This document shows, in pieces, positions 13,581 through 24,882 of a stretch of 64,000 nucleotides of DNA. The position numbers and the translations under genes were made by a program. The DNA comes from Marchantia polymorpha subsp. ruderalis. Its lineage: Eukaryota > Streptophyta > Marchantiopsida > Marchantiales > Marchantiaceae. Location: the NCBI GenBank assembly GCA_037833965.1, contig AP031352.1, positions 23,974,501-24,038,500 on the forward strand, in the 5' to 3' direction. How positions within the stretch are numbered: the stretch's first letter is position 1; every line of letters begins with the position of its first letter. The notes below the pieces were generated by a model. It worked only from the letters and a program-made list of their open reading frames with translations. It searched no databases and was not told the DNA's origin.

Positions 13581-13803
13581 GGGAGCCGCTAACCAGCACT
13601 CATCTTTGGCTAACCACCACTCACCTTGTCTATATAGAACCCCTAGGCTCGTTTTTGAGGCCTGTGATTGGTTGGAACCATTCAATATTATCACAAAAAA
13701 ATAATTTGCCGCCGCCAAAAAACCATTTTTGTATTAAATGTTATTTGAGCTATTGTCTATCTATCTTCTTCAATATCAGAGAGATGCGAGAGGTGCGGGA
13801 GGT
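13581..13803 (+). repeat. MULE left terminal inverted repeat
   Basis: 223 bp, reverse complementary to 15,774-15,996. It contains TATATAG (near 13,631), a possible promoter element for the transposase, whose ATG at 13,825 lies 22 bp inside the TIR boundary. Confidence 0.9.
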
Positions 13804-13824
13804 GTGGACTTCAATCTCTTTGCA

Positions 13825-15762
13825 ATGAACAACCTAAACAACTTGGAACTACTTGGAGAGCTTGGAGAGCGTGTGTTTGCCACCCTAGACGAGGCTCGTG
13901 CGGCAGTAGACTCTCAACTGCAAGATGAAGGCTTTGTTTTGACTATCAAACATACAAGGCGGGTGGGTAACAAAAAAGATGGTGACATCAAAGCAGTGGT
14001 TCTCTACTGTTCTTGTGGAGCACAACAGCCACGGCCACAGCCACAGGCAGAAGCAGAACAGCAACAACGCAAACGCGTGCGTGGAAGCCGCGGAATAGGA
14101 TGTACCTTTAACTGCACCATACGCCGTCAAAATGGCACAGAGTGGGCGGTGTTTTTTGATGACAAGGAACACAACCATGCACTCTTTGCCGACCCGTCTA
14201 TCCACCCGCAAGGACGCGCTCTAACCCCGGCCCAACGCCAAGAGGTTATTCGGCTTGCTTCAGATGGGCTGCGACCAACGCGCATAGTCAGTACAATGCG
14301 CAGGCAAACTGTGAGTCTGACCCCTCGTGATGTGTACAACTTAATTCAAGCAGAGCGCAACCGCAATTTGGCTAGCCGCTCTCCGCTTCAAGCTCTGCTT
14401 GACAACCTTGAGAGGAACAAAGCCGAGGCTCCTTATTTCACGCAGTTTGATAACCAACAAAGGCTCACCCACTTGTTCATTGTCTCGCCATCAGCAAAGG
14501 AAGTCTGCAGCAAGTTTTCAGCGAGAAAAATATGGTTGATTGACTCAACTTACAAGACCAACCGTTTTGGGCTGCTATTGATGCACGTTGTAGGCGTGAC
14601 CGCCACATCGCAGACGTTCACATTTGCATACTGCTTCATGGCAGCTGAGACATAAGAGGATTACCTGTGGGCAGTGCAGCTTGTGGCGCGCGTTTTGGAG
14701 CAGTTTGGAGTCATTCCATCCACCTTTGTCACTGACCGGGAGTTGGCCTTGATGAACTCGCTTGACAACGTGTTTCCTGATGCTGACTTCCTTCTCTGCC
14801 GCTGGCATATCAGCAAGAACATAACTGCCAAGCATCGACTATCATTTGACTCATTGGAGGCCTTTCAGGAGCTACTCAAGCAGTGGAACGCTCTTGTGTT
14901 TTCAATCACAGTGGCATGTTATGAACAGCAGCTTGAGGCTATGCAAGAAATGTTTCCACTTCACGTCATGACCTATCTTGAGACAACATGGCTTGTCTAT
15001 AAGGAAAGGTTTGTAGCTTGCTTTCTACGAGGTAAGCTACACTTTGGCCATACCACCACATCAAGGGTAGAGAGCGCACACTCGGCAATGAAAAAATGGA
15101 TCTCGGTCTCCACAGGTGACCTCTTGAGGGTAGATTCAGCCTGCCGTCTTGCATGTGATGGGCAGTTTGCCACTATCAAACATCAAACTGCCATCGAACA
15201 ATCAATTGCAGACATGCAGTTTGGGCCAATTTTTGCGGCAGTTATGGGGAAGATTTCAATTGCAGGATTGAAGTCAGCCTTTCAGCAATTCAAATTGAGA
15301 CTCGAAAATAGCGGGCACGCCTGCCAAGGTTTATTCTCATCAAACCTTGGGCATCCTTGCAAGCACTGGTTCCGTGCGAGGTCAGCTGCACAACCAGCAG
15401 CAATGCCACTCTCTGCTGAAGATTTTGACGTGCACTAGTGGTTGGTGCAGCCATGTCGTGTAGCACCAGCAATAGCAGCAGAACTGAAAATTGAAGATGC
15501 TCTCGGGCAGGTTCATGAGGAGTACAACAATGCATCTATCTACCACCAAAGGGTGATCCTAGATCATATTGCCACCTTGCCAACAGCCAATGTCCTTACT
15601 GTGCTGCGCGGCCGCGGCCGTCCTGCAAGGTTCTTGGAGAGACCACAACGTGCTACCTCTACCTCTACACAGAGGAATCCCTCGCAGTTTGAGGTGGTTG
15701 AGGCATCTGTGAGACCTCAAAGAAGATGTGGAAGGTGCCGTCAGTCTGGTCACAATGCTTGA
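13825..15762 (+). pseudogene. MULE transposase (FAR1-like DNA-binding + MULE domain + zinc knuckle), three in-frame stops
   Basis: One reading frame runs the whole length, interrupted only by TAA (14,653), TAG (15,436) and TGA (15,760). The order is: an N-terminal FAR1/WRKY-like zinc-binding region (CSCG near codon 70, GCTFNC, and EHNH near codon 115); a proline/glutamine-rich insertion between the first cysteines; then the MULE catalytic domain with WLIDSTYKTNRFG (first Asp), VTDRELALMNS (second Asp) and CRWHISKNI. A C-terminal CX2CX4HX4C zinc knuckle (CGRC..SGHN..) has the TGA inside it. The start at 13,825 is the first ATG inside the left TIR in this frame. Plant domesticated relatives are FHY3/FAR1, but the TIRs and decay show this is a transposon copy. 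All three stops are explicable as single C-to-T changes (CAA, CAG and CGA). Confidence 0.9.
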
Positions 15763-15773
15763 CGTTGCCAGCA

Positions 15774-15996
15774 ACCTCCCGCACCTCCCGCATCTCTCTG
15801 ATATTGAAGAAGATAGATAGACAATAGCTCAAATAATATTTAATACAAAAATGGTTTTCTGGCGGCGGCAAATTATTTTTTCGTGATAATATTGAATGGT
15901 TCCAGCCAATCACACGCCTCAAAAACGAGCCTAAGGGTTCTATATAGACAAGGTGAGTGGTGGTTAGCCAAAGGTGAGTGCTGGTTAGCGGCCATT
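15774..15996 (-). repeat. MULE right terminal inverted repeat
   Basis: Reverse complement of 13,581-13,803, the same length, with scattered substitutions. The transposase frame runs into its inner edge. Confidence 0.9.
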
Positions 15997-17673
15997 TTAC
16001 TTTAATATCCAAACTCAAAACGAGCCGTGGCAATCCTGTGACATACTCACAATTGCGATAATAAAAAATTTGGTATTCTGTGAGGGCGTGGCAAAAATAG
16101 TCTTGCTCGAGGAAACCTTCTCAATTGCGAACGGGCAATAGTCTTGCCATGGCGCCCTCCCGAGTTTAATCAGCTACCGAGATTTACATGCCAATCATAT
16201 CCACGGCTCCACGACGGTGGAATGCGGTGAAGAGGTAGTGCAAGTTAGACGTGGAATGACAATTCTTGCCATCGCTAAGGCCCGAGTAACTGGTCTATAC
16301 AAGATTTTAATCTGGGGGGTTAACCCAACTATACGAGTACAAGGAAGAAGCAACTTGCCTATGCGCGATCCATTTCAAGAGCTAGTCCTACCCAATCGGG
16401 TAAGGAAGAGGTCATCGCTCGTGCCAAGTGGCCGAACCTATCCTATAAGGGTCTCCCACAGCTCTTATGACGGAAAACGTGACTAGATTTGTGACATAGC
16501 CGACTGGTGGACTCAAAAACCACTATGATGAGGAGATCATATCACTCTTGATCGGCCACAAGATGTGCGCTAGCGATGCGGAGCATGTTCGAGAATGCCC
16601 AAGATGCATTAAGGTAAAATTGATCAAACAACCTCCGACCTGGAAACTATCGGAGGAGATGTCCGTACCATTGCAACGTCTTCAAGGTGATTGATGCGGC
16701 CCGATCAATTCTATATCAGAAAAACATCATATTGCCTTGGATTCCACATTAAACACCTTGCAAACAGAAGTATGCTTCTTCATCAACAAACTTATGCTCA
16801 CAAGCTTCTCAATATGTTCAACATGGAAATTGCGAATGCACTTTCAGCACCTATGATGGAGAGGAGCAAGACTGACGATGATCCATATCGTTTTGCTGAG
16901 CTAGGAGAGGAGTTAGACAAACCAAAGTATCTAGCAGTAGTTGATGCATTCCTCTACTTGGCGACGAATACTCGACCAGACATTAGTTTTGCCGTCAGCG
17001 TCCTCGCCCCACACAACCATCGTTCCATAGCACGACATTGGCAAAGCGTCAAACATCTCCTCAGGTACATTTGAGAAACAGAAGATCTTGCTTTTCATTT
17101 TCACCGCGGCCAACACGATATCATAGGCTATGCCGACTCTGGCTTCAAGACAGATCTAGCGACTGTCAAGTACTAAACAAGCTACATATTGAAGTCTACA
17201 AAACAAACGGTCACGACAACTTCAATGAATCATGCTCAGCTTCTTGAGTTTCATAAGGCAATGTGACTTTGCATCATTCAAATCGTCATATCCAAGATGA
17301 CTAGATTTTCACTTCAGGAGAAGCCAACAACAATTTTTGAAGATAATGCAACTTTTATTGAGCAAGTATTTTGTGGTTTCATCAAGGCAGACCCCGTCAA
17401 CATATCAGCACTCACTTATTCAATTACAGACAGGATCTCATGGAGACGAACTAGATTGTAGTACGAAAGATAGCTTCAGAGGAGAACATCGGGGATATCC
17501 TTACAAAGACGTTACAAGCTCCGCAACATTGAAAGCTCATAGACGCAGTAGGGATACTTACTTTAACAAAACTTGTAGACAAGAGTTGAATTAGGAAACA
17601 AATAATGACTTCACTCTTTTTCTTCAATCTCCTTGAAGTTTTTTAATGAAAAAATTCATCGTTTGAGGAGGAG

Positions 17674-18257
17674 TGTTGAGACAAGATGGGGAGTTTGTAG
17701 AATTGGGTGGTACTAACTTTGTTACATTGTTGGTATATGTTCGTAAGTCCCTCCACTGCATTTCAGAGTACTAATAGATTTCACATAGTAAAGAGCATTT
17801 TAGAGTACTAGTACATTGCATATATACCAGAGTATACCAAAGGACTAGTACATTGCCCATAATCCAAAGCAAACCAAAGAAAGGGTACATTGCACAGAGT
17901 CTAGAGCAGACCGACATTGTAGATGTTAAGACAAGATGAAAATCTGTCTCTATCCATCCATTGAGTTTACTTCAGATTACCATAGATAACATAAAAGATC
18001 ATCTCATAGTGTCTTACAACCATATATTTATATGGGAGTATTGTGAACTTTTATGTTATCTAATTTAACCTAAAGTAAACTTTATGGATTGATAGAGAAA
18101 GACTTTGATTTTGTCTCAACATCTGCAATGACGGTCTGTTCTGGATTATGTGCAATGTACCAATACTATGGAATGCAACGGGGGAACTCACTTATATATT
18201 CCAACAATGTTAGTACTGTACCACCCAACTCTAGAAACTTCCGACCTTGTCTCAACA
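17674..18257. repeat. Inverted pair of Copia LTRs (large palindrome)
   Basis: A + strand LTR starts at 17,674 (TGTTGAGACAAGATGG) and a - strand LTR ends at 18,257 (CTCAACA). The two arms are reverse complements of each other, with divergence and length differences, and meet near 18,015 around CATATATTTATATGGG, which is the LTR TATA region. Each arm also matches the left LTR at 12,216. The arrangement suggests an LTR inserted or rearranged next to another LTR of the same family. Confidence 0.75.
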
Positions 18258-21200
18258 AAGACCATTATGGAAGGGTCTTAGAAGCCACTTTTCAGGATGC
18301 AGTCACCCTAAAAAGCGACTTAATCTTTTACCACAGTTTTTCGACTGCACCATGTTGGTGCCACCGCATCGCACACGTTGCAACTCTGCCATAGTAGCGG
18401 CGCTGGCTGGCGTGGTAGCTGAAGCGGCTACCACGCTGACGGTAAGAGGATCTTTGTCCGACCTCGAGAGTTCCAGAGTACGGTTGACACAGCGAAATGG
18501 AGGCTCGAGCCAACGGCGGCGATGCTTCGCTTTTGGAGCTTCAGTGGAGTGTTTGCTCGTGATTTGAGTCCGGGTAGAAAAAGCAACCGTCGATACACTG
18601 GTTCCATGAACATGAGATGCCCCGATCGAGCCTCAGAATCGAGAAGAAGCAGAGCTCTTCTGTTCCCCGCTGTTTTCGCAGCCTTGTATTGTGCTCTCAA
18701 ACTCTGGGTACTACCAAAGAGTGAAAGAGTGTCGAGAATCAGACCACAGAACCTTCACTTCGCTGCTGCTGATGGTGGGGTGCCTATGGTCGACTTGGAT
18801 GTCGAAGCGAAGCGGGCGATAGAATGCCACCAGCGCTGTGGCAGCTACATGCTGGAGGTTCGCAGATATTGTTACGATCCACTCCGTACCGTAGAGTGGG
18901 GTGGATGAGGCAGGCCACGAAGCACCATCGAGGACTTTTGTAAAACGATGTGGGTGAAATCCGCAAACTGCATGACGGCATTAGTTGTGACAGGTCCTCA
19001 TTCGGTTCTGAAGCCGGACTGGAGCAGAGCCTACATTTAATGAGCCGGCCACTGGGGGGCTTCACCCGACTGCAGACGAGGTCCTAGCCTGGTTTTCACG
19101 ACCAAGATTTCCGGCTGGTGATGGTGGTCCTTTTCGGAATCGTGGGATTCACGTCTTTGTCAGAAATGGTCCGTGCCAGTTTAGGGCAGCCGGAAAGCAG
19201 AGGCCACCTGTCATCAGCAGCAACCAGGAAGAGAAGAGAAGAGAAGAGGTGACATAGATCGTCCCGTTCCCCGAAGGAGAGTACAGAAAGTCTCAGGCCT
19301 GGGTCAGGCTTCAGATGATCTATACACGTCCCGAGAGCGGGTTTGTGGAACACGACAGTTGATAAGATCTGTGACGTTTGATGCCTTTGGACTCTAGCCT
19401 AATCCTGCAAGATAATATTATCCATTGTCAAAGATGTCCGAAATCTGTGTCTGAGTCTGGCCCAGGGCATTGCTGCCAGGCCGTGTACGATATCATCATA
19501 GCTATGTCCATGTGCTGGACAAGGCTTGTCCCCCGAGCTTCCCTCTCCTGTACGTACCTATACGGGGGTGACAACGAAGGCCTAATTAGCAGATTATGTA
19601 CACCCGAGAACACGCCCACCCTTCGGGTATTGGATGTCCTACGTGATCACACGCACCACATCCAGGTCCTCCTCTATCTCCAGAGCTCTGGTGGTGCTAA
19701 TCCTCTTGCAGGAGGTAACAAACGGGACAAAGGTCTTCGTGAGAAGTCAGTGGAGATGTGTTTCGATATGGAATGATCCGAACATCTGTGGGCGTCGCTA
19801 GCAGACGTCGCAGTGCGTGGAGCCTATTGGTCAAAGAGGGTTTTTCAATCTGCATCCTCAAAATCCCGTTTCGGTTTCCTCGTATAGCAACATTTCCAGC
19901 GGGGAAAGCGGGGGTGCCAAACCACCATGGCTCCTGCTGAAGCACTATGGTGTAGCACATAGAGACCGGTCTGTCATGTGCTTTGAACACGTCTGGGGTG
20001 CGTGCATCAAAGTCATACAGCGGCTGAAAAGCAGCCAGGAAAACGAAGACGTGCATTATGCAGGTTGCTCGTTGCTGAGCTTGTACCTCTGTAGTCCACT
20101 CTCCAACTCTGCTGGTTGAGGTGGGGGGCGGGCTGACTCAGACGTGCCATAAAGATGCTGACGCCTTTTAAGCTTCACGGTTTTACGGGTGGAAAAGGGC
20201 GGGCGTGCAAAGCTCTGACAGATGATTAATTCAGAGATGAAGGTGCGGGTTTGCAAACATTTGATTGGCAGGAAGGTTAGAAGAAGGTGGAATACACGCG
20301 TCCCGAGTGTCTATCGAAGTCCAGAGTTCAGTTTATGTTATAATTAAAAGGTGACAGTTTCTTCCCCGCTGCCTGTGGTTTCCGATGGAGAGCTGTACAC
20401 AGCGCTTTGGTAGCTGTCACACGCTCAGAATGTGGCGCTGTAAGGCGCGATTTCGGCCACGCTAAGCTTCAGACCTCGATCGACACTACGGTACAGGAAA
20501 AGTAGAACACATCGTAGGAATCGTTTGTGACCGAAGGTTGGTGGCATCCAGGAGCTCTGACTGGACACGTGGTTTCGAGTTGTCAGCATGGGTCTCGCCG
20601 CTCTAGCAGCCTCAACAACTCGAAACCTGCTCGTCAGTGTCAGGAGCGGGGACGCACTCGATACACATGTCCTGACTGTGGAGGCAATGGGCATATCCTC
20701 ACCTGCTTCCATTCTCTGATGCCGCCCGCAATCGGACTCTGTACGAGGCTTTGGGAAGTTGGGCATGGGGTCTGTCATCTCGTATGCAAAAAGAATGAAA
20801 AATGAATTTTTGTTTAAACCCTTTAAGAACGTTTCTGAAGGAGTATCGCGGATTTGGCGATCGAGGAAAGCATGAGTGAGCATCACGTTTGGTCCGTGAA
20901 ATTTTGTAAAGCTGTGCGATGAGGCCTGCCACAATCTTTCACCCATGCTTCTGATCAGAACACCCTTTACGAGAAGAAGGTTAATAATGAGGAATGATGA
21001 GCTGCGGATGAGCTGCAGCATTACTGTCATTGAAAATCTCAAACCAACTGCTTTGAAAGCTTTATACCCTTCTTCGCTGAGGTGCACCCTGGCAGTGTAT
21101 GTTGCAGCTCTGAGTGCTTTCCAACCAGGCTGATATTTTTTTCGACTGCCCGTAGACAAAGGTTCAGATCGATTTGAAGTTGAGGACACCGAGCAGATGT

Positions 21201-22048
21201 CTGTCGATTGATAATGGCTGCAGCTGCTGCTACGCTCTCGCTTGCCAACTCTCGAAAATTTTCATCCTTCTCCCGACAAGTTATAGGTTTCCTCGTCCCA
21301 TTATGTTCCCGGAGCTTTCCAGAATATTTTCCACATGGCGGGGCGGAGTTGCTAGGATCAAGGTTGTTGACAGGTTGATGTTAAAACTTCTATCTGGTGA
21401 CAGCAGCCTTGGCACTGGACTGCGGACTTCAGAAGACTGGGTACTTTCGCTTATGCAGGTGATCGTGAAGTCAAAGGTCTGTACCGGAGGGGTGGGGCGA
21501 TTTGGCACGGCGGTGGTCTCGACACAATCATCTCACCTAATATTCGCCCTGTTGATTCGCAGTTTCTTCGGATACTTTACAACTGTAAAGAGCTGAAAAT
21601 GCAGCAATTGTTTATTAAAATTCCTTATCCACTTGCCAAAAGCGCATGACGTACAGCTGCCCAGCGCATCCAGACAACTTTATTACTGAACGAGAGTAGA
21701 CATGGTGGACTCAGGTGAGACAACACAAGATTCACTGTGGAGTCGTGTGGACATTGTTTTGTTCGTGCTCGAAGCACACTCCCTTTATTGTGTATAAGCA
21801 CTTTACATACGACATAAATATTTGTACAAGAGTAGCTACGGCAGAAGGTAGATCACGTTTGAATCTTTCGTAGAACGCTGTCAGATTACACGGTGCGTGA
21901 TTTTACCGTTCTCCCGAATTCTGAGCTCGAAACCAGAGGAAATTCCGACGAGTTTCTCTGTCACTGGACTTTCAACAAATTGCTGAATTACTACTCTACG
22001 CTAATTTTGAAACAAGGAAGAATGCGGGAGAATCGCAGATTTCCCGAT
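18258..22048. other. Mixed-composition DNA, no gene recognised
   Basis: GC content is clearly higher than in the flanking AT-rich blocks. Many medium ORFs overlap on both strands, the longest being 254 codons on the - strand (20,425-21,189), but none shows a family motif or a convincing splice pattern. It may hold a decayed element, a non-coding transcript or the trehalase 3' region. Confidence 0.4.
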
Positions 22049-23932
22049 TCACTTGCTCATCTCGAGATCCGCAGGCCAGCCTATCTGGTCCAGCAATGAC
22101 AACACCACTCCATTGCTCCAGCCAAATCCTGTCTGCGGCTCGTATTCACCACCGCCTCCGTAAGATCCACAATTGGTCACATCGTACTTCTCGTGCATCT
22201 GCCCCGTGTGTTTGTATGTCCGGAAGTTGGTCGTCAGCCAGCGCCGAGCAATGTCGACAGAGAGCTCAGTTCCTGCGCTTTCGCCCAAGAGAGCCAACCC
22301 TTCTATCACCATGTGCTGCAGCGGAGCCCAACCATTGGGTGCATCCCATTGCTGTCCTGTGGTTAAGTCGGTGGTCGCAATCCCCGCATTCTGCAGCAGC
22401 CCAGAGGTTTTGAGAGCATGTACAACTCTCAAAGCACGTCCAGGTTTCTCGTTCTTCAAGAGACCGGCCCAAAGAGCGACGTAGTTGGATGCAAGATTCT
22501 GCTCGTTCTGTGCACTCGGATCGAACACATAGGGCACCAAGCCATCTTTCGGCAGCCAGTAGTCGAGCCATTGACTTTTTGCGTCACTCCACAAGATGGC
22601 GTCCATGGCAGTCTTGCGGGCAGCTTGAAACGCAGCGAACTGATCGCCCACATACTTCGCGCCCAAAATTGAGGCGAAGGTGCTGATATTGCCTTCCATT
22701 TGGTACAGAAACGCATTGAGATCAGCTGGAATGATGTGCGTCGTTCGCAAGGTCTGCAGCCTCTCCGGATCCTCCATCCAGCGTGAGCTGAAATCCCATC
22801 CACTCTCGGCCGCCGAGGCTATGTCCAGATACAACTGCGGGCGCAGATCCTCGGGCACATTGGCAGCTACTTCGATGTCGATGGTGAACGATTCCGGCCG
22901 GGGCTTGTTCCAGAATGCATAGTATCTGCTGAGCTGATGCGTCCGGCCTCCTTTGGAAATTTTCACCATGTGCGGGCCGCTGGTCCACCGGGAGTACTCT
23001 CGGATCAGAATTGGCAGAGCTTGTTCGAGCAGCAGAATGTCCTTCGTGGCCGCATATACACACTGCACCATTTGGCTCAGAAGAGGGGGTTGGCTCCGGT
23101 TCGAATAATACGATCTCGCGCCGTTGGGAACAAACCCCAGGGTTTCTGCCAGTGACAGCAGATTGAGCACGACGCCCTTGGCTGTGTCCACCATATTGCT
23201 CACGAGCAGGCCTCGAATGACCCAGTAACTGTCCCAGTAATACACTTCCCTGAATCTGGATCCAGGGACCACCACGGGGTGGGGCAATGGAAGCAGAGTG
23301 TGGCGGTCCGGATGGTCTCGGACCGCTTGCACCGTGAGGCGAGTCAGCTCTAACCATTTGGAATGCACCTGCAGGGCCCAGTTCCGAACGTCCAAATTGT
23401 GCACGTTCTTCAAGAACCCGAGCGGCTCCGCTTGGTAGTCCACAGGCAGCGAGACTTGAATGTCGGATCCCGCTTCTTCAAAGAACTGCTCCAGAAACGC
23501 TAAGAAGGTGTCGACGGAAATGGTTCCGTCGAAGCTTCGATGGAGAGCATCGAATGCAGCTTCGGTCTCGCGCAGACCGAAGCGCAGAGGGAGATCCACG
23601 AAGGGCTTGGGATCGAAGGCATCCGGATTGACACCGGAGGTCTGGAAAGCTGCACTCTGAATCTTCTGCAGAAGCGAAATTAGGCCGCCGGGCTCGGCTT
23701 CCGGCTCGGCCTCGGCCCCGAGCAGAGGCGGGGGCAGGCACGCGAAGGAAGCCAGCGAGGTGGGCATGGGTGACGAATCTGATGTCGGAACCACATCAGG
23801 CCTCACGAGGCTCACAAAATTCAATCCCAGGCTTTCCATGCGGAGCGAACTTAGAAGTATCGACACGGCCACGGCCCGGCTCTTGGGATAGATAATAAGA
23901 CTGCACTGCAGCGCAGGCGCGGACTTATGCAC
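22049..23932 (-). CDS. TRE1: Trehalase (alpha,alpha-trehalase, GH37), intronless, full length
   Basis: It hydrolyses trehalose to two glucose molecules; in plants this enzyme controls trehalose level, often at the cell surface. The single 627-aa ORF matches the length of Arabidopsis TRE1 (about 626 aa). Trehalase signature 1 is PGSRFREVYYWDSY at 223-236 (the usual PGGRF has one G-to-S change) and signature 2 is QWDAPNGWAP at 528-537. The catalytic acid is expected at Asp380 in SGWDFSSRW and the base at Glu581 in HEKYDV, followed by a glycine-rich GGGGEYEPQTGFGW loop (592-605). Substrate-site FVPNGARSYYSNRSQPP (267-283) is intact. Met1 is the first in-frame ATG; Met32 is an alternative start. 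No clear N-terminal membrane anchor or signal peptide is seen, so location is uncertain. The lack of introns differs from flowering-plant TRE genes. Confidence 0.96.
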   Translation of the reverse strand: MHKSAPALQCSLIIYPKSRAVAVSILLSSLRMESLGLNFVSLVRPDVVPTSDSSPMPTSLASFACLPPPLLGAEAEPEAEPGGLISLLQKIQSAAFQTSGVNPDAFDPKPFVDLPLRFGLRETEAAFDALHRSFDGTISVDTFLAFLEQFFEEAGSDIQVSLPVDYQAEPLGFLKNVHNLDVRNWALQVHSKWLELTRLTVQAVRDHPDRHTLLPLPHPVVVPGSRFREVYYWDSYWVIRGLLVSNMVDTAKGVVLNLLSLAETLGFVPNGARSYYSNRSQPPLLSQMVQCVYAATKDILLLEQALPILIREYSRWTSGPHMVKISKGGRTHQLSRYYAFWNKPRPESFTIDIEVAANVPEDLRPQLYLDIASAAESGWDFSSRWMEDPERLQTLRTTHIIPADLNAFLYQMEGNISTFASILGAKYVGDQFAAFQAARKTAMDAILWSDAKSQWLDYWLPKDGLVPYVFDPSAQNEQNLASNYVALWAGLLKNEKPGRALRVVHALKTSGLLQNAGIATTDLTTGQQWDAPNGWAPLQHMVIEGLALLGESAGTELSVDIARRWLTTNFRTYKHTGQMHEKYDVTNCGSYGGGGEYEPQTGFGWSNGVVLSLLDQIGWPADLEMSK

Positions 23933-24220
23933 GAGTCAAATCCACAAGCTCAGAGAGCTGAACCTCAGCACGTTCCAAGACTGCGAGACGCGTGGCTCGG
24001 CACTGGGCCAAGCGGGTTAGTTAACGGTCTTGCCTGCAGGAGTCAACCGGAACACGTACCGACCCCGAGCCCATCAATCAGATCCCCGCCCCCCCACCAT
24101 GTCGACAATGGCTGACAGCGACCAGCTCCGTGGCATGTACATGAAGTCCAAATTGAGGAAACATGTGGCTTTCCAAAAACTGCTCAGAGGTTAGGGTTGC
24201 GAACAGGAATGCTAATCGGA

Positions 24221-24226
24221 CACGTG
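24221..24226. promoter_or_regulatory. G-box (CACGTG) upstream of trehalase
   Basis: ACACGTGAG lies about 290 bp upstream of the trehalase ATG, in the region between trehalase and the possible divergent gene at 24,883. G-boxes bind bZIP/bHLH factors and act in ABA and light responses. A telo-box-like TTAGGGTT sits near 24,191. This is a sequence match only. Confidence 0.4.
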
Positions 24227-24426
24227 AGTGCCCGAGCGCTCCAATAATAGATTGAACCAGCAGATATGGTACAGTGCATGTACAGACCAGACCCTCTGGA
24301 TTAGAACCTGGAACTCGGAACTCCCCCTCCGCTCAGACACTCAGACACAAGCTTTGAGGTGTCCGAAACACTTTGCCTCTGGCTCGCTCGCTCGCCCTGA
24401 GAGCCAGAGAGCCAGAGAAAGCAAGC

Positions 24427-24469
24427 GAGAGAGAGAGAGAGAGAGGGAGGGAGAGAGGGAGAGAGGAAA
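24427..24469. repeat. GA/CT-rich microsatellite
   Basis: A GA dinucleotide run grading into GGGA repeats. On the - strand it reads as a CT tract about 500 bp upstream of trehalase, a type often found in plant promoters and 5' UTRs. Confidence 0.8.
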
Positions 24470-24882
24470 GTGAATGGATGACATGAGAGTCCGGGAGGGA
24501 GAGGAGATTGTTATAAAGCTGCTGGTGGTGCTGGTGCTGGAGCTGCTGCAGCAGCAGCATCATCCATCTGCGCTGATATTCTCGTACCGGATCAAAACAA
24601 AGGACGGTGGTGCGGGCTTTTCTGAGCCCGAGGGCATTTTGGATGCAAAGTAAACCACCGTTAGCGAATTTCAAGAGGCATTAGTGTTAGCGTCCTCTTA
24701 AATCCAAAGCAAACAACCGCTACAGTTGAGGCCTTGTAAAAGATGCAGCAGAAGAAACCTCCGAGGCGGACTCTCGAGCCAGGGTTTAGGGACAACCTAA
24801 AGCCGGAGCTCTAAAGCCAAACACGAAGGAAGAGGAAGGAGGGAGGGAGGAGGAGGAGAAAGAGAAAGAGAGTGAGGGCGTT

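Larger units (their letters stand above)
13581..15996 (+). mobile_element. MULE (Mutator-like) DNA transposon with long TIRs and a target-site duplication
   Basis: This 2416-bp element has 223-bp terminal inverted repeats (13,581-13,803 and 15,774-15,996) that are roughly 95% identical by eye; only the outermost few bases (GGGAGCCGCTAACC against AATGGCCGCTAACC) differ clearly. It is flanked by a perfect 8-bp direct repeat, TTACTTTA (13,573-13,580 and 15,997-16,004), within the 8-11 bp typical of Mutator elements. It encodes one transposase gene, interrupted by three in-frame stops. The structure is otherwise complete, so it inserted fairly recently into the older Copia element. Its TIRs might still be recognised by a transposase supplied elsewhere in the genome. 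Confidence 0.93.
12216..18257 (+). mobile_element. Broken Copia-type LTR retrotransposon with a nested MULE
   Basis: This is a Ty1/Copia fossil on the + strand. Parts in order: a short left LTR (12,216-~12,391); a primer-binding-like site resembling the initiator-Met tRNA complement; a gag region (~12,573-13,370) with a CCHC zinc knuckle (CRKCGRYDHRAQNC) near 13,325; remnants of the protease region; the MULE inserted at 13,581-15,996; then reverse transcriptase/RNase H remains (~16,690-17,250) with Copia hallmarks such as YLATNTRPDISFAVS and HWQSVKHLLRYI. A purine tract (GAGGAGGAG) precedes the right LTR at 17,674. The element is clearly dead, with many breaks. LTRs that differ in length and sequence suggest considerable age, older than the MULE it contains. 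Confidence 0.8.

Noticed and set aside
22722-23357. 211-codon - strand ORF inside trehalase
   Set aside because: Alternative frame of the trehalase gene, without motifs of its own.
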